Source of the DNA: Hevea brasiliensis
Taxonomy: Eukaryota; Streptophyta; Magnoliopsida; Malpighiales; Euphorbiaceae
Length of the DNA: 64,000 nt
NCBI RefSeq assembly: GCF_030052815.1
Contig: NC_079510.1
Coordinates: 50,434,725-50,498,724 of the forward strand
Reading direction: 5' to 3'
The notes below the pieces were generated by a model. It had not been told where the DNA came from and did not search any database. It saw only the letters and a program-made list of their open reading frames with translations. The position numbers and the translations under genes were made by a program. This document shows, in pieces, positions 33,169 to 50,928 of the stretch (positions within the stretch are counted from its first letter, which is position 1; every line of letters starts with the position of its first letter).

Positions 33169-35778
33169 GAATCTTAACTTGAGACTTTACAATTTGAAAA
33201 TGACTTCGTTATCACTTAATTAAAGCTACCTGCACTATTTACTTAATGAATTGACTTAAATGATAAGATGAAAACTCTTCTAAAAGTAATATAAATTTAT
33301 TTATAAATTTTCATTAAATATATTAAATTAATATAAAAGAGTATAATCTTAAAATCATATAAAAATTTTGATTTTAATACATATAAATTAATTTGAAAAT
33401 ATTTATCTCAATCAACCAATGTTCACACTCTTTCTATTATTATACTAAAAATAATAATATTTTAATTAAATTATGAGCAATCCAATCTTCTTCTTTCCCT
33501 CTCCTAAATAAATAAAGCAAACAAATCACAATAATAAAATTTATGTGCTCACTCTTTTAATACAGGGCTATATTCACAAGTAATGACATCTTTCACTATC
33601 AATAAATAAATCGTTAACTTATAAATTTAAAATTATACTACCCATTAATCCAATTACACTCAAGAGATCTTTGTTACATAACTACTTAGTCTCCTAGACA
33701 AAACCCAATATACTTTGTCTATCTCATACACCCTACTACATGGCAATAGCTCTATCAATGGATAAAATTCTTTTCTCTTGAATTTTATACACTTTCTCAA
33801 TCTTAAGTCGAAACCTTCTTCCACCACAGGCTATAATGAATAATAACCTTTTCCTCTTTTTCTTGGACCATGCACCTTCTTTAACTTAAGCCAAAGCCTT
33901 TATAAGACTATAATGAGCAAAGCCCTTTATTAATGGACACAACCAAGTGTCTCTCTATAATATTTCTATTTACAGTGATAATTTTAATAATTTTAATCTA
34001 ATTAAAAATTCAACTTAATATAAAAATAACATTAAGTTAGGAGGTATACTCTAAATTAGAAATATTTATCAGATTTTGGGTGATAATTTAATAATAAATA
34101 ACTAATTAATTTATCTTAATGCGCTAATTTAAATTATAAAAAAAAAAAAAAAAAAAAAAACCAAAAGAGAGCCATTTCCTGGTAGCAGAAGCCAGAAATC
34201 CTGGTTGAGCATAGTAGAAGAGGACCCACATGTATCAAGCAACCGCTTCCATTCTTCCATACAGTCCATGTCGAAGGCAGATGCAGGACACGTAGAACAC
34301 ACGATGATGGTCCAACTTTAGTCAGGCCCTATTCCATTTACAGTTACTCTTAAGCAACTTGTTAATGGAACAATTATTAATTAATTGAAATTATTTTTCA
34401 CGCGGGACTTCGTTTGTCGTTTCACCAACTCTTTTCTTTTTAGGTATTAAAATTCCTTGTTATTGAAAGTTCCACATGGGTGGGGTCTTATGCACAGTCC
34501 AAGTTGGTGTTCTGTGGTATCACAGACACGCCTTCCCTTCTGAAAAATATAACACCTAGCCTCCAAGTTGCTATAAAAAGAATTTGTATATAAAATTCCA
34601 ATCTTACTGCTTTTCCAAATCATTCTGGTAGTCTGAACTTGTGTTTAATTGCCATCGTTTAATTTTAATTTAAGCGTAAATCGTGACCATTTTTATTTTC
34701 AATCTCTGTAATGTTCTTGACCTTGTGCCCAAAAAAAAAAAATACAATTTCAGAAATTTCTCCTACTTTTGATGCATACCCATTTCATTTTTCCCTCTTG
34801 TGTTTTCATTAATGTGCAAAGATATGAAAGAAGAATAACATAATAATGTGAAATATATTAAAAAGAGAGAGAGATTCGAATAGCACTCAACTCAATAAAT
34901 ACACTTATTATTATATACTGAAGTTATCTTTTAAATTGTAAGAGAAAACATAATTTTTTTTTTGTCCAGAAAGTAAAGAGTATATGTACATTGGATTCAA
35001 TGACGAAAATTGATCAATATAATAATTTTAATAAAATTCTTAACTCAACACATGCATTTTTTATAAATGATGTGGAACGCCAAAATGCCATATTTATTTA
35101 TTTACTTATTTAAAAAGGAAGAATCCCACTTTAACATAAAGGTAAAAGAATTTCATTGAAATGGAACATTCAAAAGTTATAAAAAAGCTCTTCAGACAAA
35201 TCCAAAACTGTGACAATCAAGCCAATAAGTATTGATAAAAAAAAAAAAAAAGCCAATAAGTTATTCTTTATGTCATCATGCTGATTAATTCCTTCAATTT
35301 TATGTGAATAAAATGGGTCACATATCAATCGAATTCAAATGAAAAGGAAAATCACATACATACTTTTTTCTTTTTTTTTTCCCTGAGCCACAAATCGTTC
35401 TTATGAGAAGATGCTGCTTTCTCAAGCCATGTCAATGATTCAATGACGAGTGATTTTGAAATCTTTTGACCTAAACCAACCCAATATATTGTATTTTTCC
35501 TTTTTCATTTTATTGATCAAAACTGCAAACAAGATTATCCTATCAAGGTAAAATGATTCCCTCAAGTCTGTAGCGTCCACCTAAAAGCCAAAATGGTTTT
35601 TAATTCTAATTTCTCATGCTAATGCCACAGTCAGCTTCCACCAGAACCACTACCATTGGTCAGCCATTGAGGCTCTTGGGTCTTTTCTTTGAATGTGAAC
35701 ATCCTTAATTACTTTTCTCCCTTTCTTCTCGTCTAGTATCTAGCCTGTTCTTGATCAGAGTTTGTAAATAAAAAAAAA
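32031..35778. other. Gene-free spacer, 3.7 kb
   Basis: Mostly AT-rich. A T-run at 33137-33162 followed by ATAATTGAA and an A-run at 34138-34160 preceded by TTAAATTAT form a loose inverted pair about 1 kb apart. A less AT-rich stretch lies at about 34165-34340. The last few hundred bases should hold the promoter of the next SRLK, but no clear TATA box was found. No ORF of interest. Confidence 0.5.
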
Positions 35779-39109
<3,331 letters not shown>

Positions 39110-40558
39110 TTACCATTCGAGTATCTCCCTTTCCCACTCTCTTGCATCATTTTATTATGCAAGTAAATTCAACATCTGTTTAGAATTTTGTCAATCAATT
39201 TTGTTTTTTTGGGGCATTCCTGCATTGTTTTTTCTTTTGCTCATTACCATGTTCATACTGGAACTTGTTTCCATTAACTTTTTCTATGTGGGTTAGCAAG
39301 AAATTCCAGCACTAGCAATGACTTGGGGTTGAGTTCAAACTTTCTCACTTCAGGCTTGGACAATGAGGATTGCATTTCTGGAAGCAGAATCTTCAAAACA
39401 AAGAAAAGCATTTATTTATGAGATGTTGATCAACTCAGGACAAAATGTACCCATCTGTAATATATATCCCTAAATTGCATATATCTTTGTCTATATCCAC
39501 CTAATGAATATTAAAAATGCTTTTGGCCTCTTGCAATTAAAAATGATTAGATGCTGTTATGGCCGAGTCAGAGGAAATGTGTTCAACCACTCGTCATTCG
39601 AAATTCTGATCAACAAACAAATCATAAAAAATAAACTTGGTATTTGATAATTTATGTTTAAATTTTGGATTATTGCATCTCAATTTGCACGTGAATTAAT
39701 CATTATTTATAAAAAAAGATTAGTATAATAAATTATTACAATAAGTAATATCGTATTAGTTATATAAAGTAAATGAACTGTTAGGGATGTAATTTTGAAA
39801 ATAAATAAACATAATATAATTCTTGATAAAATACTTCACAGGCTTTCTCCGGCCCATCATCTACAGATTCCCACCATTGTTAAATAACAGATCGAGCCCA
39901 TCAGAAATTTCAGTAGCTCAGCCTAGATGGGCCAACAACAGCCCATCACAATTCACCTTGTTTGTTGATCCACCGTAGACCCGGTGTGGCAAAGAAAGTC
40001 CAAAAAAATCTACCTTCTTTCCACTTCTCTGCTGGTTTCCTTCTGTACAAAGACGAAGCAGAGTGGTCCAATTTATGTTCTTTCGGGTGATTCACTCGTC
40101 ATGCAATTGGGCTCTGGCTTCTGGGATTGTGGGTTGGGCAAATTGTGGTGAGTTCATCCTTATTTTTTTTTTAATTCAATGGAGGCTTAATGGTCGATAA
40201 TAATTTGTCAGCTATGCAGAGGAAGTGTGTGTGTATATATATATAGCCGTATTTCAGAAACTTCCAACAAGAATTGAGACAGATTCGAATTGTGTTCATA
40301 GAAAACAAGGGTGGTTTTTGCTTATATCCCTAAATTTATATTGCTTATCCATGAAATTCAGATAATGTAGAATGTCAACGATGATGACTAGGAAAGAACA
40401 GATAGAAAATAGATTCTTCTTTTTTCAATTCATATCAGATTCTTGGTTGATTAATCCAAGTTATAGATACTAGTGTACAGCACCCTTCGGAGACTTTTGA
40501 TCATGCTATTTTTTTTCATTTATACAAACTTGATTTCTTCTTTCTATGATATGTTCCT
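39110..40558. other. Intergenic region between SRLK copies
   Basis: The left part is the 3' flank of the intact SRLK. At about 39840-40150 base composition is more balanced, with several GCCCATC/GGCCCA-type motifs. No conserved ORF was found. A short (TA)n lies at about 40236. Confidence 0.5.
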
Positions 40559-43500
40559 ATGGAGAATGGTTGGGAAAGCACTTCTAGCTTTCTATTCTTT
40601 TCATTTTTCTTGCTCTACTTGTTTCCTTTACAATACAGCATTGAAGTTTATAACATAACTCCTTCACAACCATTCTTACAAGGATATACTCTTGTCTCTC
40701 CTCATCAGATTTTTGAATTAGGCTTCTTTAGTCCTGAAAATTCCAGCAATCAATATGTGGGAATATGGTATAAGAAAATTGCTCCCCGAACTGTCGTTTG
40801 GGTAGCCAACAGAGAAAAGCCAGCTACAGACTCCACTGCCCATCTAACAATTAGCACTGATGGAAATTTGAAGCTTGTGGATGGGCAACAAAACACTCTA
40901 TGGTCAACCAATACTTCTTCTGCATCAAATGGTACGGTTGCTGTGCTTTCAGATGATGGAAGGTTTGTTTTGAATAACAGTTTAACAGGAAACACTGGAA
41001 TAGTTTTCATCATCCTTCTAATACTTTGTTGCCTGGCATAGAAATAACGGCTAATGGTAGAATTGGTGAGCTAAGGGACTTGACTTCTTGGAAAAGTGAT
41101 GGTGATCCACCACCTGGGAATTTTCTTGTTGGACTTGCAAGGCAGACACCACCACAAATTTTTATTTGGTAAGGGTCAAAGCCTTATTGGAGAAGCCGGC
41201 AATGGAAGGGATCGAATTTTGTGGGAGCTCCAGATATAGATTCATTAGAAGTATGTAAATATTACATCAATGGAATTAGGGACTATGAGGAACACATTTT
41301 ATGCCTGACTCTATTCAACAGCTCCATTGTTTCAAACATGGTGATTTCATCTACAGGATCTCTGAAGTTAATGCATTGGGCTATTGACAAGGAGTCGTAT
41401 TCTAGTTGGATGATACCTAGTAATCAATGTGACATCTATGGAGCATGTGGACCATATGGGGTTTGTCAAAAATCTAGACCGCTTATCTGTAAATGCTTGA
41501 AGGGGTTTGTGCCACAGTCAAATGAGGAATGGAGCAAAGGAAACTGGACACGGGGGTGCAAGAGGCAAGCAGATTTGCGTTGTCATAATAGTACAAATGC
41601 CTTTAGGGCTGAAAAAGGGAAAGGAGATGGGTTTTTGGAAATTGAGTGGGGTAAAACTACCTGACTTTTCTGACATATTGAAGATTGAGGATGCAAATTT
41701 ATGTTATCTATGGTGCATGAGTAACTGTTCTTGCAATGCTTATGCATATGCATGTGGAATTGGTTGCATGTTTTGGACTGGAGACCTTATAGATATGCAG
41801 GAGTTATCCTCTTCTGGAGAAGAACTTTTTCTTCGCTTAGCATATTCAGAATTAGGTCCAATATCTTGCACTTGCAAAATTTTCAGGATGATTTTTTCTT
41901 TTTCAATCATTCTTCTTTTCTTTTATGAACAATCCTTTTAAGATTATTAATCTTGTTGGTAAAATCAGAAGAAAAAGTGTTTGTACTAATGTCGCTATTT
42001 ATTTAAATTTTCAGTGAAAGAGAAGTTTCAACAAGAGGTTATCATTGTCATCAAAGCCATTTTAATTGCAACCATCTTGGGTATCATTATTTATGGCTTG
42101 TCCAGGTGGAGAACTAAGCAAAGGATTAAGAAAAAAGGTGAGAACTGAGAGGTTAGAAAGATCTATTCCCCAGTTTTATAACTGATCTTGAGACCTTTTA
42201 TGTCTTTTACTATTTGGTTACTTATGATAACATCACTTTGAAAACCTGTCATGTAAATTTAAGCCAACAAAAACTCTGAGGTTCTAAAGATCAACATTGT
42301 TTATTATCTTGAAGGATGTAGAGGTGCTAATTATAGGCACCTCATTAAACCATTGAATTTTCCTTTTTCTCCTCATACTTAAGATAGAATTTGCTACACT
42401 CCCGAACTAGGCATATGCTCCACCTAGGGCACTGTAGACGTAGGTATTCAAATTCCCTCTGACCTTTCTCCTTATCTTATGTTTTGATCCCTAGCTCTTT
42501 TTTTGAGAATATGAAAAGAATGATGTGATGATTTTTCAAGCAAATGCTTCCTTGGAAATTAAACTTTTAACGATTGAGAGTCTTCTAATTTGGTTCTTTA
42601 ATGTTTTCTTTGAAATTTTCTATGGTTCTTTATTTGCTCCAGACTTTCAATTTATATTCTTACATAGAAAGTTTAATTTCAAATCTTCCCCATTTTGCGT
42701 ACCTTTTAGATGGAGCTTATGGCCAATAGGATGTTATGGCTGTATCATATAAAAATTTGATGAAACTGAAACTGAAATATATCCATTTTATGTAGCGGTG
42801 ATGAAAATTTGTATTGATCTATAGCTTTTTCTTCTGTCTTCCGTTGTTTCTTTGATCTTTATGGTTGATATGGAGTGTTTATTAAATATGGAATCCCATA
42901 ACCAATAATGCAACCTTAATTCAAAAATAAATTCATCACTTTGGTTGCTTAAAGTTTATTGGTATTGTCCTCATAAGTTTCCTGTTAGAAAAATAGATCT
43001 TCATGTTAGATTAACTTTTTATCTTTTATTGTCTTTAAATTTGGGACATGATGCTTTAAATATTTGAGCTTATTGATTTGGAATTTAATAATTCCTTGAA
43101 AAATTGGGGAAGATAGAAGAAACCCCTTGGTGCTTTGACATGGCAAATACAATTGACACTTCAACAAACACTCCACTGCAACATACAAGGGGGAGCAGTT
43201 TAAAAGAATTTAATTTGCTAGAGCTGCCTATATTTGATTTTGAAAGCATATTGGTTGCAACTGATAACTTCAACACTGCAAACAAACTTGGGCTTGGAGG
43301 TTTCAGTTCAGTTTATAAGTTGATTAATCAGATCTATCTGACAAAAAAGTGCATACATGATTAGATTGTTAATTTGTGAACTTTTTACAGAGGAAACTAA
43401 AAGATGGGAAGGTGGTAGCTGTCAAAAGACTTTCAAGCAGGTCAGGGCAAGGCACAGAAGAGTTTAAGAATGAAATCCTGCTGATCTCCAAACTCCATCC

Positions 43501-45207
43501 CAGAAATCTGGTTGCACTCCTTGGTTGCTGTATTGCAAGAAAAGAGAGGATATTAATTTATGAGTACACGTCCAACAAAAGCTTGGATATATTTCTATTT
43601 GGTTGGTCTTAACTAGTCAAAGATTTCTTGTTAGATGTATATCTGCTCGTTCTATCCTGCTTTTTTTCAATAAAATTATAACATTTTAGGTGCGTTATTT
43701 TCACAGTTGCTTTGATTTGCAGTTTACCATTTAACATTCCTTTCTGACCCGATAAGAATGCATAAGGACTTACACTATTTATAGGAATGCTGACACATCT
43801 CAATTACTCAGCTATGTAGTGAAGTGATCTCTGTTTTTTTAAATATTTTGTAACAGTCTTGTTGGACATAATGCCCTTGTTATCACTGGATTATGGAAAA
43901 TTGAAAAAGAAATATTGCTTCTTTGAACCAATGTATCTAAATTTTTCGTCGGATCACTTTATCATATGACAGATATTACTAGCACAACTGATTCATTTTC
44001 AATTTGTGCATTTTTTTAGATCCAACTAAAAGAAGAGAGCTTGATTGAAACCCTTCAATATTATTCAGGGTGTTGCTCAAGGACTTCTTTATCTCCATCG
44101 AGATTCTGTTTTGAGAATTATACGCCGAGATTTGAAAGTCAGCAATATTCTCTTGGATGAGGAGATGAACCTCAAAATATTAAATTTTGGGTTAGCACGG
44201 ATGTTTCAAGGGACACAAGATATAGTCGATACCCATAGGGTTGTGGGAACATTATAAGCGTCCTTTCCTTTTTGAAGAATATATGCGAGTACTATGTTTT
44301 CTTTTCAAGCACGCTTTCTTTCCTTTCTAAACTGACAGTTGATGTATGCTGCTATGGCCAAGCATCTCAATGTGGAGATCAGTTAGGGAAAGTAAAAACT
44401 AACTTTTGCAATATGTGAATTAGCAATTGAGCTAACTTTCCAAATGACAAGGTGCTTCAGACGTAATTTAGAATAACAATTTTTGAGGAAATTTGCCTGC
44501 AAATTCATTCTTGTATCATGGCATATGATATTTTGCAGTAGATGAGGCAATTTATATGAAGCAAATGACAGTTAGTGTTTTATATTGATATCTCACCAAT
44601 GTGAACTCTTCCTGTTTTGTGTGTTTATATTATAAAATGTCGGTAGATATCCTTTATTAGATTCAGTTGTTGATCATTAGCATCTTACTATCTTCAGAGG
44701 ATACATGTCTCCTGAGGATACACTGGGTGGGATATTTTCTGAAAAATCTGACGTGGTCAGCTTTGGAGTCTTGATATTGGAAATTGTCTATGGCAAGAAG
44801 AACAACAGTTTCTGTAATGATGAACAATATTTAAGCCTCCCTGCTTATGTAAGTCCAGACTTACTTTTATATACATATATTTTTTTTTGTGGACTTTATA
44901 ATTTCATATTGACATTTATAAACCATTTCAGGCATGGAAATTGTGGTCTGAAAGCAATGCTTTGAACTTGATGGATGAAGCATTAGCCGACTAATTTTCA
45001 TCATCTCAGGTAATGAGATGTACTCAAAGCGCACTTCTTTGTGTTCAAGACCAAGCTGCAGATAGGCCAACTACGGCAGCTGTAGTTTCCATGCTGAGCG
45101 GCAAAGAAACATTTCCACGACTCGATGAACCAACTGTTCTGTTTCAAATTGCTTTAAAAACACTGTTCAGAAGGAAAGAAGCTATATATGTTGTACAAAT
45201 GAGATGA
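40559..45207 (+). pseudogene. SRLK pseudogene (seven recognisable exons)
   Basis: Exons by homology: 40559-41855, 42015-42136, about 43111-43319, 43391-43601, 44020-44253, 44698-44848, 44932-45207. Exon 1 begins with a signal peptide and VYNITPSQPFLQGYTLVSPH. It has a one-base loss after LTGNT (about 40998), a stop TAA at 41170 where the family reads WKGSKP, and a one-base gain near 41635. Donor sites after exon 3 (TT instead of GT) and exon 5 (AT instead of GT) are lost. There is a TGA at 44046 in place of a Trp codon and a TAA at 44992. The catalytic loop reads [10 protein letters not shown] (HRD to RRD), and DFG reads NFG. It is the closest relative of the gene at 47220. No functional kinase can be made. 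Confidence 0.9.
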
Positions 45208-47219
45208 GTATGTCCCCATTTGAAGGTAGATAACTCCATCCTTAAGCCCCTTCTAATTAAAAGGGGAGGATGCACTTTTTTATGCAGACCAGGTGCATTA
45301 AAAATGGATAGCTCACAGGCATTCTGGGTTTGCTTTAAAACAACATTTTCAGCAAATGAGAGTAAAATGATGAGCCATTCTGGTCTATGTTCCAACAACA
45401 ACCAAGATTTTTATTTTATTTTTATCATTTTATCATTCTGTTTCATTTTGATATTTAGTTTGGACAACCCTGAGCATTTTCATTTTCTGACCTTTGAAAT
45501 AAATAATAGGATTTTGATCAATCTGAGAGGAAATGTGATGTCATGTTGCTTTGTATGTGCCTAAAATTAAATTAAAAATGCGGAAAGTGGTCAACCTGTA
45601 AAAGGGCAAAAAAAAAAAAGCCACAAAATTTCAGAATTGGCAAGTTCAGCAAATAAGATTGCTACAGCTGCACTGAATTAGTGCAGTAATGCTAGCTAAA
45701 ATTTGTTAATATTGCTGCTAAGGTGGAGGTTTTTAATATGCTGATTCAGTGATGTACATTCTTTGGCTCTTTTATAAGATAAAATAGAAATAAAATAATA
45801 ATTTCATTCTGCCAATCTCAAAGAAGCATCTGATCTTGGAATTGCATTTTCTATATTTTTAAAAAAATTCTTAAAATTATTGTCTTGACGTCAGCAGCTT
45901 CCCTTAAAAGTTGGGATTTGATCATTTATTAATGAATAAAACAGAATTAAAAACTTCTATGAAAAATACCGTAAACTTATACATTTTATAAGAAATTAAT
46001 TGTTATAAATAAAATAACATAATTATTATGGCTCAATTAATAAATAAATAAATAATTCAGTCGTCAGCCCACATATTTATCCAACTTTCCAAACATGGCC
46101 TTACGTCTCAACAAGCAGATCTCATTTGACTTTCGACCCATCGCAATCACAGCTGTAGACTCCGTGGGCCGTCACAAAAAAACAAAGACCCAGCGAATCA
46201 GTTAGATGTGAAAGGCTGGCGGCGTCAACGTTTTCCGCTTTCCTGGTCTGAACTCCAAAAAAATCCGGCGAACTTGGGTCCCATACTTCTAGATGTTGCC
46301 GTGTATTCGAAGAACCCACCTGCCCACCGTTTCTTTTTGACCGCCAAATACCCTAGGTAGTAGCTACTGTTTTCTTCTGTTGGCTCACTGGTGTCTGCAG
46401 CTTTGTTACGTCCTTTGCAATTTTTACTCATGAATGTTGTGGTGGATGGCTACCATCCCTTAAACATTGGATAAAAATTTTTATTTAAAAAAAAAAAAAA
46501 GATTAGATCTTTTATTCCTCCCTGCAATATATTTTTTTTTTTGAACATCAAAGAAGCAAGCAACATATATGAAGTCAAGTATCCATTGTATTTTTTGGTT
46601 AGCTGGTTATGAACGAGTCAAATGTCAACATCATTTGTAAGCGTTTTAAATTGGCTATGGCCATATATAAATCATATTTCTTTGACTAGAAATTCACTTT
46701 ATTGGCTTGCCTGATCAGTTCCCACATGGCACTTTCTGGCGAATTTAACTAATATTAATAAAACGGTACAATAGAAATTTGCTCTTGTATTTTTGAACAA
46801 GAAGCAAAACGTTTCTTTGACAGAGTTCAAGAACAGCATCAGCATCAGCATCAAAAAAAAGTACATGGTCGTGTGGGTGGGAGAGAGGGAGGGAGGAAGC
46901 GAGGTTACTAAAATTCCTAGTACGAGCTTGGGCCACAGCCTCTCCAACTTGATTGATTTTGTCTGCTGTTAAGAATTATCTTACTTTGCTCAATACAGAA
47001 AATTATTGGCCTACTTCACTTGACTTTGCAAGAATCTCCCATTTGATATGTCTTCATTTTCCCCTTTTATATGCTCTTTGATTCCTTGAAAGTTGACCTC
47101 TACGAGCGACTGGAACTGTTCCCTCCCAATAGTATCAATCATTTCCCGGATTCATCTCGATCTTGTTATTTATATTCTCGTCATGTCATTTAAGATGGTA
47201 ATAGCATTTTGGGAATAAG
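45208..47219. other. Intergenic region upstream of the second intact SRLK
   Basis: No supported gene. A stretch of balanced base composition at about 46085-46440 has short minus-strand ORFs (46122-46319, 46225-46431) without recognisable motifs. The minus-strand ORFs at 46699-46947 lie over repeats of GCATCA and look spurious. The promoter of the gene at 47220 should lie in the last part. Confidence 0.5.
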
Positions 47220-50200
47220 ATGGGTAGAAGAGAGTTCTTTGTGAAAGTTGGATTTTTGTGTTTCTTCTTGTTCAATTTGTTCTCGTTTGCTTATTGTTCT
47301 GTAATTTATAACATAACTGCATCCAGACCACTCTCTTCAGAACAAACTCTTAACTCCCCTCGCCAAATATTTGAGTTGGGTTTCTTTACTCCTAATAACA
47401 ATTCCCATAATCAATACGTGGGAATATGGTTTAAGGAAGTTTCTCCTCAGACTGTGATTTGGGTGGTCAACAGAGAGAACCCAGTTACAAACTCCTCAGC
47501 AAGTCTCACAATTGGCAGCGATGGGAATCTGAGGCTTCTTGATGGTCAGCAGAACAGTATTTGGTCGACCAATATTTCTGGCCAATCGAATGGTTCAATT
47601 GCTCTACTTTCAGATGATGGAAAGTTGGTTTTGAACAGTATAGCAGGAGAGAATCTATGGGATAGCTCCCAGCATCCTACCGATTCTCTCTTGCCAGGCA
47701 CATGGTTGGCCTACAATAACACAACTGGGGAGAGACTTACTGTTACTTCTTCGAAAAGTGACAAGGATCCATCTGTCGGGGATTTTACTGCTGGTGTGCC
47801 ACCGCAAACACCTCCACAAGCCTTCGTTTGGAAGGGGTCAAAACCCCATTGGAGAAGTGGGCCGTGGGACAAAACAAAGTTTATTGGGATACCAGAAATG
47901 GATGCTGATTATCAAAGTGGACTCACACTCATCGAAGGTCTTCAGCCGGGGAGTGCTTACCTCACTGTAAGTGTACTGAGGAACTGCAGTTACTCGATGT
48001 TTGTGATTTCACCAACAGGAGTTTTAAGGTTCTTGTGTTGGGTGGAAGTGAGGGGCTGGTATGCTAGATGGGAGGCACCTGTTACTCCCTGTGAAGTTTA
48101 TGGAGCTTGTGGACCTTTTGGGGTTTGCCAAAGATATGAACCAAATCTAACTTGTAGGTGCCTAAAAGGATTTGTGCCCAAGTCTGACGAGGAATGGAGC
48201 AAAGGAAACTGGACAGGAGGGTGTGTGAGGCGAAACGAATTAAGTTGCGGGGGAAACGCAAGTTCCATTAACACACAAGGAGGAAAACCAGATGGATTCT
48301 TGAAGATTGGTGGGTTAAAACTTCCAGATTTGTCTGAATTCTTGAAGGTGTTTGATGAAATTGAGTGCCACCAGCGTTGCTTGAATAAATGTTCCTGCTC
48401 AGGTTATGCATATGTAAATGGGATAGGGTGTTTAATTTGGACAGGAAGCCTTCTGGATATGCACGAGTTACCCTTTGGTGGACAAGATCTTAATCTTCGC
48501 CTTGCACATACAGAATTGGGTGAAAGTAATTACGCTTGAGCAACTTCTGTTGGAATTTTTTTTTTTCTCCTTTTTCTTACTCAGAAATTACCAATTGGGA
48601 ATATATAATAATTGTTGTTTTCTTTTTAGGTGATCAGAAGACTAAAGAAAAGATCATTATCAGCATCATTACTGTTTCAAGTATCTTCCTCATTGCTGCT
48701 ATGATTTATGGCTTCAGGAAGTGGAGAACCAACCAAAGGGCCAGAACAAATGGTAAAAAACTGGAAGCTACTACTCTGTTGATATTAGTTGAACTAGACA
48801 TGGCTTAACAGTTTGTTAGATTGAGATGCTCATTTGTTATCTAGGAACAGAAACCCTTGATTTACAGGACAATTACACTAGTTCTGATATCTGCTATGTG
48901 GCTAACTCGCTAGAATGTTACCTATATGCATGATTAGATTAGATTCTAATTGAGATAATTAGTCTTTTAGGAGCTCGGGGCCATTACACTTGTGAAATAA
49001 ATTTTAAATCAATGTTGTCAGTAAGAAAAATAATGATGGCATCAATGTGATTCTTCATGGTAACAGAGGAACTAATATCAAAAATTGCTGTTACGCATTT
49101 CAAGATGTTGGGATTCTGTGATCTTTAATTTGATCCACTTGCAAAACAGATTAGCTATCTTGGTTTCAGCAACTCTAGAACTCACCCAATGCAAGAAGAA
49201 AGAATTAGAAAGTAAGAAGTTTAAACAGAGAAATAAGAAAACTTCGCCTTATGTTGTCCTGTAAATTTTTGATAGCTTACAGTGCTATGAAAGGCTAAAC
49301 TTCTTGAATTGAATGTTATGCTTACTCATTAATAGTCAAAAACCTCAATTGCTTTTGATTTGGCAGCTCCAGTTGACACTTCAAGAGAAAATTCGCAACC
49401 AATCATGTGGGGAAGCACATCAGAAGATAAAGATTCAATAGAGTTGCCTTTATTTGACTTCCATAGCATAATAGTTGCGACCAATAACTTTGACATAGTG
49501 AACAAACTTGGGCAAGGAGGTTATGGTCCAGTTTATAAGGTGAGTACTAGCATCTTTTTTGTAAGGCAAATATGTTTCAAAACATTGGAGAAGAAAAAAA
49601 ATGCACAAAGGATTAATTTGTTGGGATTTTATAGGGAACCTTGCAAGATGGGAACGATGTGGCGATTAAAAGACTTTCTAGTAGCTCTGGTCAAGGCATG
49701 ACGGAGTTCAAGAATGAAATGATGTTGATCTCCAAACTCCAACACAGAAATCTTGTCAGACTCTTAGGTTGCTGCATTGAAAGAGAAGAAAAGATGTTAA
49801 TTTATGAGTACTTGCCCAACAAAAGCTTGGACACTTATCTATTTGGTTGGTTTTAACATAATTTCTATTTCAAATTTTTTTGGCTGATTATCATTCTATT
49901 ATGTGATGATGCATGGAAATGGAGCTTACTATATCCCTGAAATTTTTGTATGCATTGATTAGATCCAGCAAGAAAGGCAGAGCTTGATTGGAGTAGACGT
50001 TTCAACATTATAATTGGAGTTGCCCGAGGGCTTCTTTATCTCCATCGCGATTCTTGTTTAAGAGTCATACACAGAGATTTGAAGGTCAGCAATATTCTTC
50101 TGGATGAGAAGATGAATCCAAAAATATCAGATTTTGGATTGGCAAGGATTTTTGAAGGCACACAAGATCTAGGAAGCACTCACAGAGTTGTGGGAACAAT

Positions 50201-50928
50201 GTAAGCAACCTATCTTGCCGAAACTCGAACTATATATATCAAGCATATCAATGTTGAGAGACAAAGAAATAACATTTGCCATATTAGAAAATGCTTCTAC
50301 TTTTCAAGCTAGTAACATCACAGAAGATGCAAATGCTAAATATTGTGATTCTCCTGTCAAATGCAGAGGTTATATGGCACCAGAATATCTGTTGGGTGGT
50401 ATATTTTCAGAGAAATCTGATGTCTTTGGCTTTGGAGTCTTGATTTTGGAAATTGTCAGTGGCAGGAAGGTTAATAGCTTCCAGTATGATAAACAACACA
50501 TGAGTCTTCTAGCTTATGTAAGACCAACACTAAGAATCATCTCAATATATTCTTTCTTTTCATTTCCTTTTCTTTTAAGAACTTGGAATTTCATTGGAAA
50601 ACAATACAATTTGTTGCAGGCATGGAGATTGTGGTTCGATAGTAAGGGTGTACAAATGATAGATGAAGCATTGGCAGACTCATTTTCGTCATCAGAAGTA
50701 AGCAGATGTGTAAATGTTGGACTTCTCTGTGTACAGGATAATGCTGCAGATAGGCCAACCATGTCAGCCATTGTTTCTATGCTTAGTGGTGAAAAATCAA
50801 CACTTCCTGAACCAAAACAACCTACATTTACGTTTCAGAACATCTCTAGTAACAACCATTTTCAATCACAAAGCAACTCTACATGGTCTGTAAATAATGT
50901 CACTGAATCTATCATTGAACCTAGATAA
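47220..50928 (+). CDS. G-type lectin S-receptor-like kinase, intact
   Basis: Seven exons: 47220-48519, 48630-48752, 49367-49539, 49635-49845, 49963-50200, 50367-50517, 50620-50928. All introns are GT-AG and the total is 2505 bp, 834 residues. Signal peptide at about 1-27, then [21 protein letters not shown]-lectin ([31 protein letters not shown]), S-locus glycoprotein, EGF-like ([20 protein letters not shown]) and PAN ([20 protein letters not shown]) follow. The membrane helix is at about 443-465. The kinase has GQGGYG near 523, Lys544, HRD Asp641, DFG Asp659 and APEY. The recognition Trp-Val-Ala-Asn motif carries Val for Ala. It belongs to the subclade of Arabidopsis At1g11330/At1g61-type SRLKs, not to the B120 group. 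It is likely an active plasma-membrane receptor kinase; its ligand is unknown. Confidence 0.92.
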
